This document shows positions 17,688 through 25,232 of a stretch of DNA of 64,000 nt, piece by piece (position 1 is the first letter of the stretch; the number at the start of each line of letters is the position of its first letter). The position numbers and the translations under genes are program-made. The notes beneath the pieces were generated by a model that worked only from the letters and a program-made list of their open reading frames with translations, was not told the DNA's origin and made no database searches. The stretch covers positions 310,001 through 374,000 of the forward strand of contig NZ_WQCF01000002.1 in NCBI RefSeq assembly GCF_013032455.1, given 5' to 3'. The stretch is from Ruegeria atlantica. GTDB taxonomy: Bacteria > Pseudomonadota > Alphaproteobacteria > Rhodobacterales > Rhodobacteraceae.

Positions 17688-18266
17688 ATGAGCGGACAAA
17701 AACCTGTGACACCTTCGCCTGATGGCTTGGCTGCATCAGTCAAAGCGACCAAAACCAAGGGTTTGCCTCCCGTTCACCTTTGGAATCCTCCGTTTTGCGG
17801 CGATCTGGACATCCGGATCGCAAAAGATGGCACATGGAGTTATTTAGGGTCGCCCATCAACCGGTTCGAGCTTGTGAAGCTTTTTTCCTCAATTCTTAAG
17901 AAAGAAGACGGGAAGTACTTCCTTGTGACACCGGTCGAAAAGGTGGGAATCACCGTCGAGGATGCACCGTTCATTGCGGTCGATTTCGACTTGGAAGGCG
18001 AAGGGACGACCCAAACCCTGTCCTTTACCACCCATGTTGGCGATGTGGCGACGGCCGGGTCAGACCATCCGATCCGAATTGTCACCGATCCGGACACAGA
18101 AGAACCATCACCCTACATATTGATACGCGCAAACCTCGAGGCACGGATCGACCGCAAAAGCTTCTACCGCCTCGTGGACATCGCCGAACACAAGGACGAC
18201 TGGTTCGGAGTCTGGTCCAGCGGGCAGTTTTTTCCGCTGATCCGATCAGGCGATCTACCGGACTAA
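17688..18266 (+). CDS. DUF1285 domain protein
   Basis: A 192-residue protein with the DUF1285 pattern: PPVHLWNPPFCGDLDIRIAKDGTWSYLGSPI near the N terminus, then LVKLFSSILKKEDGKYFLVTPVEK and a C-terminal WFGVWSSGQFFPL. Function is unknown; in Rhodobacteraceae it is typically found beside the MoxR operon, as here (divergent). ATG 17688 is preferred because AGGAA lies about 12 bases upstream, while an ATG at 17676 directly abuts that site. The last four bases overlap the convergent DMT transporter. Confidence 0.87.
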   Translation: MSGQKPVTPSPDGLAASVKATKTKGLPPVHLWNPPFCGDLDIRIAKDGTWSYLGSPINRFELVKLFSSILKKEDGKYFLVTPVEKVGITVEDAPFIAVDFDLEGEGTTQTLSFTTHVGDVATAGSDHPIRIVTDPDTEEPSPYILIRANLEARIDRKSFYRLVDIAEHKDDWFGVWSSGQFFPLIRSGDLPD

Positions 18267-19207
18267 ACCCGGCGAGATGCCCGGCGATCCTGTGCCAGAA
18301 CGACGGCCAGCGCGACGATACCCGCGCCCAGCGCACGGGTGCTGTTCCACTCCTCACCCAGTATCATCATGATCACCATCACGTAGAACGGTGCGATGTT
18401 GATGTGGAATGAGGACAGGGCAACACCCAGCCTTCCGACAGAAGCAATGAAAAACACCTGGCTCAGCCCCATTGATATGAGTGCATAAATCACCAACATC
18501 CCGGCTTGTTGCATGTCAAAAGCGGTTGAGGGCATGAAATCCATTCCAAATAGCGCCGCTCCGGACAGCAGAACCGAGGCCATGACCAAACCTCCGATAA
18601 AGGTAATCGTGGCTCGGCCAGTCTGGCTCAATTCAGGAAAATCCCGCGCTGTTGCCATGCTGGCCCAGCAGAACAGGCCGGTCGATGCAATTGCAAGAGC
18701 AGCACCAAGGCCCAATTGCGCCGGTGCCACTGCACTTGTTGCAATCAACCCACCGACAATCGACACCAGCACACCTAAAGCGAAATTCCTGCTCAACCGT
18801 CGCGTGCCCGCAGTCAACTCCAACAAAGTCGCCGTCAGCGGCGCACAAGATGCGATGATCGCCACTGTCACCGGATCGGTCACCTTCTGCGCCACGATCA
18901 ATAGGATCATGCCCAGACCGATCCCAAAGCCGCCAACCACCATCGCGCGCATCCATCGGGCATTCAGCACCCTGCGCGGCCCGTCGATCAACAGCCAGAT
19001 AGGAACCATCACCGCCACCGCCAGAGCAAGCCGTGCCGCGAACAACGCCACGGGAGGCCAGGTCTGCAAGAGCACCTCGGCCGCGGGAAATCCTGCCGCC
19101 CATGTGAGCATCGACGCCACAGCCAAACCGTTTCCGGACAAGGCCGAATTCCCGCCTGCAGACATCGAAAGAGCGTTCCCGCGCGCGGGGTCAGGGCTCA
19201 TCGCCAT
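18263..19207 (-). CDS. DMT superfamily (EamA) transporter
   Basis: About 314 residues with ten hydrophobic helices in two EamA repeats (first from LAVASMLTWAAGFP, second around LALAIASTGLFCWASM). EamA proteins export metabolites such as amino acids; the substrate cannot be inferred. ATG 19207 has AAGG about ten bases upstream; in-frame ATGs at 19240, 19201 and 19165 are alternatives. It is the first of three different EamA genes in the window (also 28748 and 50435), which are not close copies of one another. Confidence 0.83.
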   Translation of the reverse strand: MAMSPDPARGNALSMSAGGNSALSGNGLAVASMLTWAAGFPAAEVLLQTWPPVALFAARLALAVAVMVPIWLLIDGPRRVLNARWMRAMVVGGFGIGLGMILLIVAQKVTDPVTVAIIASCAPLTATLLELTAGTRRLSRNFALGVLVSIVGGLIATSAVAPAQLGLGAALAIASTGLFCWASMATARDFPELSQTGRATITFIGGLVMASVLLSGAALFGMDFMPSTAFDMQQAGMLVIYALISMGLSQVFFIASVGRLGVALSSFHINIAPFYVMVIMMILGEEWNSTRALGAGIVALAVVLAQDRRASRRV

Positions 19208-19382
19208 TGTGATCAAACCTTCTGTAGGCACGGCGCGCAAGAATGATTCGCCGCGTTTCTACAAACGTCTCTGATTCACATCGGGCGATCTGGTCGATTT
19301 TCGACAATCTGTCGTTTTTGGTCCCCTTCCCCAAAAAACGCTGCACCGTTATGGTCCGGCCGACAACTGCCCGAGACCACGC

Positions 19383-20138
19383 ATGCCCAAATTCGCCGCC
19401 AATATCTCACTGCTCTTTGCCGAGCTGCCGTATCTTGAGCGTTTCCAGGCGGCGGCAGAGGCCGGGTTCAAAGCGGTCGAGATTCTTTTTCCCTATGAAT
19501 TGGCCGCCAAGGAAACCCGCCGCGCCCTGCTGGCCAACGGGCTGGAGCTGGTGCTGATCAACGCGCCACCGCCGAATTACACGGGCGGAGAACCCGGCTA
19601 TGCCGTCGTTCCCGGAGGAGAATCGCGTTTCCAATCCGATATCCGCCGCGTCCTGCGCTATGCCGAAGTCCTGCGACCGGGTCTGATCCACATCATGTCA
19701 GGTTACGCCACCGGTTCCGAAGCGCAGGATCGTTTCGTGCATAACCTGCAGTGGGCTGCCGATTTTGCTCCACAACAGCAGTTTACAATCGAACCGCTCA
19801 ACCCGTTATCGCAACCCGGCTACTTCCTGAATGATTACGATCTCGCGGCGCGGGTGCTCGACCGCGTAAACCGCCCAAATGTCGGATTGCAATATGACAG
19901 TTTCCACGCCCATTTGATCCACGGGGATGCACAAGCCGTCTGGGATCGCTTTCACCCGCGAATTGTTCATGCTCAAATCGGCGCCGCGCCTGACCGAACG
20001 GAACCGGGAAACGGGCCGACGGATTTCCAGACTCTGTTCTCGGCCATCGACGCCACAGGCTATGCCGGTTGGGTCAGTGCCGAATACACGCCGTCGACGC
20101 CACGAACACCCGACAGCCTTGACTGGATGCGGGTATAG
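19383..20138 (+). CDS. hyi: Hydroxypyruvate isomerase-like TIM-barrel protein
   Basis: A 251-residue sugar-isomerase-type TIM barrel. Family landmarks: N-terminal MPKFAANISLLFAELPYLERF, NAPPPNYTGGEPGYAVVPG, the metal-binding glutamate in FTIEPLNPLSQPGYFLNDY, and QYDSFHAHLIHGD. Hyi interconverts hydroxypyruvate and tartronate semialdehyde in glyoxylate metabolism; paralogues (OtnI) act on 2-oxotetronate, so the substrate is uncertain. It is isolated from other glyoxylate genes and followed 62 bases later by DUF2798. Confidence 0.82.
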   Translation: MPKFAANISLLFAELPYLERFQAAAEAGFKAVEILFPYELAAKETRRALLANGLELVLINAPPPNYTGGEPGYAVVPGGESRFQSDIRRVLRYAEVLRPGLIHIMSGYATGSEAQDRFVHNLQWAADFAPQQQFTIEPLNPLSQPGYFLNDYDLAARVLDRVNRPNVGLQYDSFHAHLIHGDAQAVWDRFHPRIVHAQIGAAPDRTEPGNGPTDFQTLFSAIDATGYAGWVSAEYTPSTPRTPDSLDWMRV

Positions 20139-20200
20139 CACTGGAAATTCAACTGAAAATACGGCACATCAAGGATATCTCGACCACTAGGAAGCCCAAT

Positions 20201-20431
20201 ATGATCCCTTCCCGCTATGCACGCGCCATATTCAGCCTGATCATGTCGGGCCTCATGTCCTGCATCGTGACCGGCATCGCGACGGTAAAGGCCATCGGGT
20301 TCAGCCCCAGCACGGTCGGAGACTGGCTGGCATCTTGGGCCTTTTGCTGGCCCATCGCATTCACGGTAATCCTGTTACTTGGCCCTTCTGTGCAACGGTT
20401 GGTCAATCGCATGGTCAGTCCACAGGACTGA
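20201..20431 (+). CDS. DUF2798 small membrane protein
   Basis: A 76-residue protein with two transmembrane helices and the DUF2798 pattern: short N-terminal basic stretch, LIMSGLMSCIVTGIAT, then WLASWAFCWPIAFTVILLLGPSVQRLV. Function is unknown across the family. It follows hyi on the same strand and converges with polA, 45 bases away. Confidence 0.83.
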   Translation: MIPSRYARAIFSLIMSGLMSCIVTGIATVKAIGFSPSTVGDWLASWAFCWPIAFTVILLLGPSVQRLVNRMVSPQD

Positions 20432-20476
20432 CCCGCTGCAAAGAGGGCCCGCCGGGCCTGATGAACAGCGCCTTGC

Positions 20477-23278
20477 TTAATGCGCCTCGGCCCAATTGGC
20501 CCCCTGCCCGGCATCCACGCTCAGCTTCACATCCAGTTTCACTGCCGGGTCCGAGGCGCCTTCCATCACGTCGCGCGCCACGTTGATCACCTGGTCCACC
20601 GAGTTTTCGGCCACTTCGAACAGCAATTCGTCATGAACTTGCAGCAGCATCTTTGCGGGCAACCCGTTGATCGCATCCGGCATCCGCACCATCGCGCGCC
20701 GGATCACATCCGCTGCAGTGCCCTGAATCGGTGCATTGATCGCTGCCCGGCGCGAGAACCCGGCATGCGGACCCTTGGCGTTGATTTCAGGCGTATGGAT
20801 CTTGCGTCCGAACAGAGTTTGGACATAGCCATGCTCTTTGGCAAACGCGACGGTGTCGTCCATATAGCGGCGAATACCCGGAAACCGTTCAAAATACCGG
20901 TCGATGAATCCTTGCGCCTCGGCCCGTGGAATACGCAGGTTGCGTGCCAGACCAAAGCCCGAAATACCATAAATTACACCAAAGTTGATCGCTTTGGCCT
21001 GTCGGCGGATGTCCGGTGTCATTTCGTCCAGCGGCACATCAAACATCTCGGATGCCGTCATGGCGTGAATGTCCAAACCATCCGAAAATGCCTGTTTCAG
21101 AGCCGAAATATCAGCGATATGCGCCAGAATGCGCAACTCGATCTGGCTATAGTCGAGGCTGACCAGCACATTCCCTGGCTCGGCAATAAACGCCTCACGA
21201 ATACGGCGGCCTTCTTCAGTCCGCACGGGAATGTTCTGTAGGTTCGGATCGGTCGAAGCCAGACGACCCGTATTGGCTCCGGTGATCGAATAAGACGTAT
21301 GCACCCGGCCAGTATCCGGGTTGATATGGGTCTGCAGCGCGTCCGTATAGGTCGATTTCAACTTGGACAGCTGCCGCCAGTCCAGCACCCGACGCGGTAG
21401 TTCGTGCTCGGTTGCCAGGTCCTCAAGGATGTCGGCACCTGTGGAATACTTCCCGGTTTTACCCTTCTTGCCGCCTTCAAGGCCCATCTTGTCGAACAGG
21501 ATCTCACCCAGCTGAGCAGGCGAGCCAACATTGAAGTTCTCACCCGCCAGTTCATGAATTTCAGCCTCTAATCCGGCCATTTTTTGCGCAAACGCGTTCG
21601 ACATGCGGCTTAGCACATCGCGGTCAACCTTGATGCCATGCATCTCCATCTCGGCCAGAACCGGGACCAGCGGACGTTCCAACGTCTCATAAACCGTGGT
21701 CACCTGCACCTGATGCAGCTGCGGCTTGAACAGCTTCCACAGGCGCAGCGTGATGTCGGCATCCTCCGCGGCATAGGCGGTGGCCTCGTCAATTGGTACT
21801 TTGTCGAAGGTGATCGCCGACTTGCCCGAGCCCAGCAGCGGCTTGATCGGGATCGGCGTGTGGCTCAGGTAGCGTTCGGACAGCGTATCCATACCGTGCC
21901 CATGCTCGCCCCCATGCATGGCATAGGACATCAGCATCGTGTCATCGATCGGGGCCACGTCGACGCCGTAACGCTTAAATATCTTGGCGTCGTATTTCAT
22001 GTTCTGCCCGATTTTCAGGATCGACGGGTCCTCAAGCATCGGTTTCAGCAGGGTTAGAGCCTCATCCAGCGACATCTGACCCTCGGCCAGAGCATCCGAA
22101 CCGAACAGATCATCCGCCGCTCCCTCGCGGTGTGTCAGCGGGATGTAGCAGGCCTCACCGACTTCCACACACAAGGAAATGCCAACCAAATCGGCGATCA
22201 TTTCGTTCAGCCCGGTGGTTTCCGTATCAACGGCCACCCAACCCCGTTCATAGGCCTGATCGATCCATTTCTGCAGCACCCCTGCGTCCCGTACACATTC
22301 GTATTTGGACGCATCAAACGGCAAGGCCTCGGCCTCTTCCACCTCGGCAGCCGGCGCAGGGGCATCGGCGATCACCGGGGCTTCGGCGCCCAACTTGTCA
22401 GCGATCCGTTTGGTCAGGGTGCGGAACTCCATCTCAGCCAGGAACCCCAACAGGGTCTCGGCATCCGGGTCCTTCACCTCCAGATCATCCAGCGTGAAAT
22501 CCAGCGGTGTGTTTTCGTCTAACTGCACCAGCTTTTTCGACAGCTCGATCTGGTCGCGCTTCTCCAGCAGGGTTTGACGGCGCTTGGGCTGCTTGATTTC
22601 CTCCGCACGATCCAGAAGCGTTTCAAGATCGCCGTATTCGTTGATCAATAGCGCCGCCGTTTTCACGCCAATCCCCGGCGCGCCCGGCACGTTATCCACC
22701 GAATCTCCGGCCAAGGCCTGAACATCGACCACTCGTTCCGGCCCCACGCCGAATTTCTCGAACACGCCATCGCGGTCGATGCGCTTGTTCTTCATCGCAT
22801 CCAGCATTTCTACGCCGCCGCCGACCAGCTGCATCAGGTCTTTATCCGAGCTAACGATGGTGACGCGCCCACCCGCATCACGCGCCTGCACAGCGAGAGT
22901 GGCAATGATGTCGTCGGCCTCATAGCCCTCAAGCTCTTTGCAAGCGATGTTGAAGGCTTTCGTCGCCTCGCGCGTCAGCGGCATCTGCGGACGCAAGTCC
23001 TCGGGCATAGCCTCACGGTTGGCTTTGTAGAGATCGTAAAGATCGTTGCGGAACGTATGTGACCCCTTGTCGAAGATCACAGCCACATGGGTCGGTGCGT
23101 CCGGCCCGGCATTTCCTTCGACATATTTCTGCAACATATTGCAGAATCCGGAAACGGCTCCGATCGGCAACCCATCTGATTTTCGCGTCAGAGGCGGAAG
23201 GGCGTGGTAGGCCCGAAAGATAAAGGCTGATCCGTCGATCAGATGCAGATGGCATCCTTTTCCGAAATTCGTGGTCAT
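20477..23278 (-). CDS. polA: DNA polymerase I
   Basis: About 933 residues, full length for the family. It contains the N-terminal 5'-3' exonuclease (HLHLIDGSAFIFRAYHAL; SSDKDLMQLV), a 3'-5' proofreading domain with an intact DTETTGLN motif near residue 365, and the polymerase domain with motif A (SLDYSQIELRILAHI), the O-helix (RRQAKAINFGVIYGISGFGLA) and motif C (LLQVHDELLFEV). It acts in Okazaki fragment maturation and repair. ATG 23278 is preceded by GGGAGAGGG; an upstream ATG at 23320 lacks this. Confidence 0.97.
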   Translation of the reverse strand: MTTNFGKGCHLHLIDGSAFIFRAYHALPPLTRKSDGLPIGAVSGFCNMLQKYVEGNAGPDAPTHVAVIFDKGSHTFRNDLYDLYKANREAMPEDLRPQMPLTREATKAFNIACKELEGYEADDIIATLAVQARDAGGRVTIVSSDKDLMQLVGGGVEMLDAMKNKRIDRDGVFEKFGVGPERVVDVQALAGDSVDNVPGAPGIGVKTAALLINEYGDLETLLDRAEEIKQPKRRQTLLEKRDQIELSKKLVQLDENTPLDFTLDDLEVKDPDAETLLGFLAEMEFRTLTKRIADKLGAEAPVIADAPAPAAEVEEAEALPFDASKYECVRDAGVLQKWIDQAYERGWVAVDTETTGLNEMIADLVGISLCVEVGEACYIPLTHREGAADDLFGSDALAEGQMSLDEALTLLKPMLEDPSILKIGQNMKYDAKIFKRYGVDVAPIDDTMLMSYAMHGGEHGHGMDTLSERYLSHTPIPIKPLLGSGKSAITFDKVPIDEATAYAAEDADITLRLWKLFKPQLHQVQVTTVYETLERPLVPVLAEMEMHGIKVDRDVLSRMSNAFAQKMAGLEAEIHELAGENFNVGSPAQLGEILFDKMGLEGGKKGKTGKYSTGADILEDLATEHELPRRVLDWRQLSKLKSTYTDALQTHINPDTGRVHTSYSITGANTGRLASTDPNLQNIPVRTEEGRRIREAFIAEPGNVLVSLDYSQIELRILAHIADISALKQAFSDGLDIHAMTASEMFDVPLDEMTPDIRRQAKAINFGVIYGISGFGLARNLRIPRAEAQGFIDRYFERFPGIRRYMDDTVAFAKEHGYVQTLFGRKIHTPEINAKGPHAGFSRRAAINAPIQGTAADVIRRAMVRMPDAINGLPAKMLLQVHDELLFEVAENSVDQVINVARDVMEGASDPAVKLDVKLSVDAGQGANWAEAH

Positions 23279-23403
23279 CTTGCGCCCTCTCCCGATCCGA
23301 TCCGACAACACTATTGCCACGAGCGCGACAGTAGAACCACCCGCACCACAGCCTCAAACTTCATCTTTTCAAAAATACTCAATGCCCCGTGCGGACAACG
23401 CAC

Positions 23404-23622
23404 TCAGGCTTCGGCCTCACGCCCTGCCAGCACGTATTTGCAGTCGCAATAGGGGCACTCGACCCAGCCGGCATCCTCGGGAATCTGAAGCCAAACACGC
23501 GGATGGCCCAATGCGCCTTCACCGCCATCACAGGCAACACGGGTGGTTTCCACGATCTTGGTTTCCGGCGCTTCGATTGTCACGGCTGGCGATCCTTCTT
23601 CGGTTGTCGGCCTCGTGGGCAT
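23404..23622 (-). CDS. Zinc-finger (CHCC-type) domain protein
   Basis: A 72-residue protein with a C-terminal zinc-finger: C (VACDGG), H (LGHPRVWLQI), and a closing C-x2-C (WVECPYCDCKYVLAG). This matches the CHCC family related to the NDUFS6/13-kDa subunit of complex I, which in alphaproteobacteria is often encoded apart from the nuo operon. It starts only 15 bases from the divergent ABC ATPase gene. Confidence 0.85.
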   Translation of the reverse strand: MPTRPTTEEGSPAVTIEAPETKIVETTRVACDGGEGALGHPRVWLQIPEDAGWVECPYCDCKYVLAGREAEA

Positions 23623-23637
23623 GTATTAGGTGCGTTT

Positions 23638-24660
23638 ATGAGCGATGAGCAAACCGGGGGCAAGGGTCACATGAGCGATGCGGCAATCAGGATCGAAGGG
23701 CTTCGCAAGACCTACCGGGGCAGCAAGGGCCAGCCCGAAAAGCACGCGCTGAAAGGAATTGACCTCAGCGTTCCGCGCGGTTCGGTCTTTGGCCTGTTGG
23801 GGCCGAACGGAGCCGGGAAATCAACCCTGATCAACATTCTGGCCGGTTTGGTAGTAAAATCGGCGGGCAACGTGTCGATCTGGGGGTTCGATCAGGACCA
23901 GAACCCACGCCAGTCCCGCGCAGCGATAGGTGTGATGCCGCAGGAACTGAACCTCGATCCATTCTTCACCCCACGCGGCGCGTTGGAGGTGCAGGCCGGC
24001 CTTTACGGCGTGCCAAAGGCGCAGCGCCGCAGCGATCAGATACTCGAACTGGTTGGTCTCAGCGACAAGGCCGAGGCCTATGCCCGCACCCTGTCCGGCG
24101 GGATGCGGCGGCGGTTGCTTCTGGCCAAGGCGCTGGTCCATCACCCAAAGATTCTGGTGTTGGACGAACCCACGGCAGGCGTGGATATCGAACTGCGCCA
24201 GATGCTCTGGGCCAATGTGCGCAAGCTGAATGAACAGGGCATGACCATCATCCTGACCACCCATTATCTGGAAGAAGCGCAGGAGATGTGCGACGAAATC
24301 GCCATCATCAACCACGGCGAAAAGATAGCGCAGGACAGCACCGCGAACCTGCTGGGCCGCATGGACAGCCGGACGATGGTCATCTCGCCCGACAGCCCGG
24401 TTGTTAATCTGCCGACAACGGACGGCGTCGAGACCACCCTGCGCGACGATGGCAATCTGGTGCTGCAATATCACAGCGCCGAGACCAGCGCCGAGCAGGT
24501 GCTGGAATCCGTCCGCGCCGCGGGTATTCGCATTCGCGACGTTCGAACCGAGGAAGCCGATCTCGAAGATGTCTTCCTCGCCCTGACGTCGTCTCGCGCG
24601 GATGAACCCGCCGAGGATCAGGACCAGCCGCGCCGGGGGATGCACCGGGTCAAGCTCTAG
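23638..24660 (+). CDS. ABC transporter ATP-binding protein (YadG/ABC-2 export type), no permease nearby
   Basis: A 340-residue ATPase. Walker A GPNGAGKST, Q-loop in GVMPQELNLDPFF, signature LSGGMRRRLLLAKAL, Walker B ILVLDEPTAGVD, and H-loop LTTHYLEEAQEMCDEIA. This is the YadG/DrrA-like branch that pairs with an ABC-2 permease, but none is adjacent. A C-terminal regulatory domain of about 100 residues follows. ATG 23671, with AAGGG upstream, is an alternative start giving 329 residues. The stop overlaps the convergent DUF1203 gene by four bases. Confidence 0.9.
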   Translation: MSDEQTGGKGHMSDAAIRIEGLRKTYRGSKGQPEKHALKGIDLSVPRGSVFGLLGPNGAGKSTLINILAGLVVKSAGNVSIWGFDQDQNPRQSRAAIGVMPQELNLDPFFTPRGALEVQAGLYGVPKAQRRSDQILELVGLSDKAEAYARTLSGGMRRRLLLAKALVHHPKILVLDEPTAGVDIELRQMLWANVRKLNEQGMTIILTTHYLEEAQEMCDEIAIINHGEKIAQDSTANLLGRMDSRTMVISPDSPVVNLPTTDGVETTLRDDGNLVLQYHSAETSAEQVLESVRAAGIRIRDVRTEEADLEDVFLALTSSRADEPAEDQDQPRRGMHRVKL

Positions 24661-25121
24661 GCGCGATCGATTCGCGCCTGATAGCAATTGTTCCGGGCTG
24701 ACCGGACATGGATATAGGTCACTTCCGGACGGGCAAAGATATCCCTGACTTTCGCGTCAATCTGGTCCGTGGGCGTGATGGATCCGGTGCCATAGACGAT
24801 CCGGTCATCCTTTCCGTAACCTTTGATCAGATAATCGGGCGAGGCGGTCAGTATCTCGGGCAATGCGTCCCCGTCGTAGCGTTCACACGGTTTGGCGCAC
24901 AGAAAGATCGGACCGGTTTCTGCATAAGGATGTGTCTCTAAAAAAGGTCGATAGGCCAATATCAGCATTTCCTGCCCCTGGGGGATATTCCGCAAGCAAT
25001 GGCGGCAGGGATTACCTTCGCCCGATGCAACGGCACGCTCGGGCGCAGCACCATAGGCATCCGGCCCTCCGGACTGAAGGGCGCGCACGTCTGCGGTTGG
25101 CAGCGCGGTGATCTTGAACAT
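24657..25121 (-). CDS. DUF1203 domain protein
   Basis: A 154-residue protein starting MFKITALPTADVRALQ, with cysteines in NPCRHCLRNIPQGQEMLILAYRPF and FLCAKPCERY, and a C-terminal ending YIHVRSARNNCYQARIDRA. This matches DUF1203, a small family of unknown function. The start at 25121 has AAGGAG seven bases upstream, far better than the long upstream extension. Its promoter region is shared with the divergent dnaE2-type gene. Confidence 0.88.
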   Translation of the reverse strand: MFKITALPTADVRALQSGGPDAYGAAPERAVASGEGNPCRHCLRNIPQGQEMLILAYRPFLETHPYAETGPIFLCAKPCERYDGDALPEILTASPDYLIKGYGKDDRIVYGTGSITPTDQIDAKVRDIFARPEVTYIHVRSARNNCYQARIDRA

Positions 25122-25201
25122 ATCGGGTCTCCTTTTTCTGCTGACCTTGCCCATCGCCTCAATTCCAAGCGACCCGTTTCCTGCGCAAAGGACTCGAAAA
25201 A

Positions 25202-25216
25202 GAACAAAACGTGAAT
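25202..25216 (+). promoter_or_regulatory. Near-consensus LexA box upstream of the DnaE2-type polymerase
   Basis: GAACAAAACGTGAAT matches GAAC-N7-GAAC, the alphaproteobacterial LexA operator, at seven of eight specified bases. It lies 17 bases upstream of the ATG at 25233 and shares its first eight bases with the perfect box before imuB. This suggests SOS control. Confidence 0.6.
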
Positions 25217-25232
25217 ATAATAGGGAATCGCC

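Noticed and set aside
20431-20476. GGGCCCGCCGGGCC between DUF2798 and polA as a terminator
   Set aside because: The stem is only five base pairs with a three-base loop, and no T-run follows on either strand.
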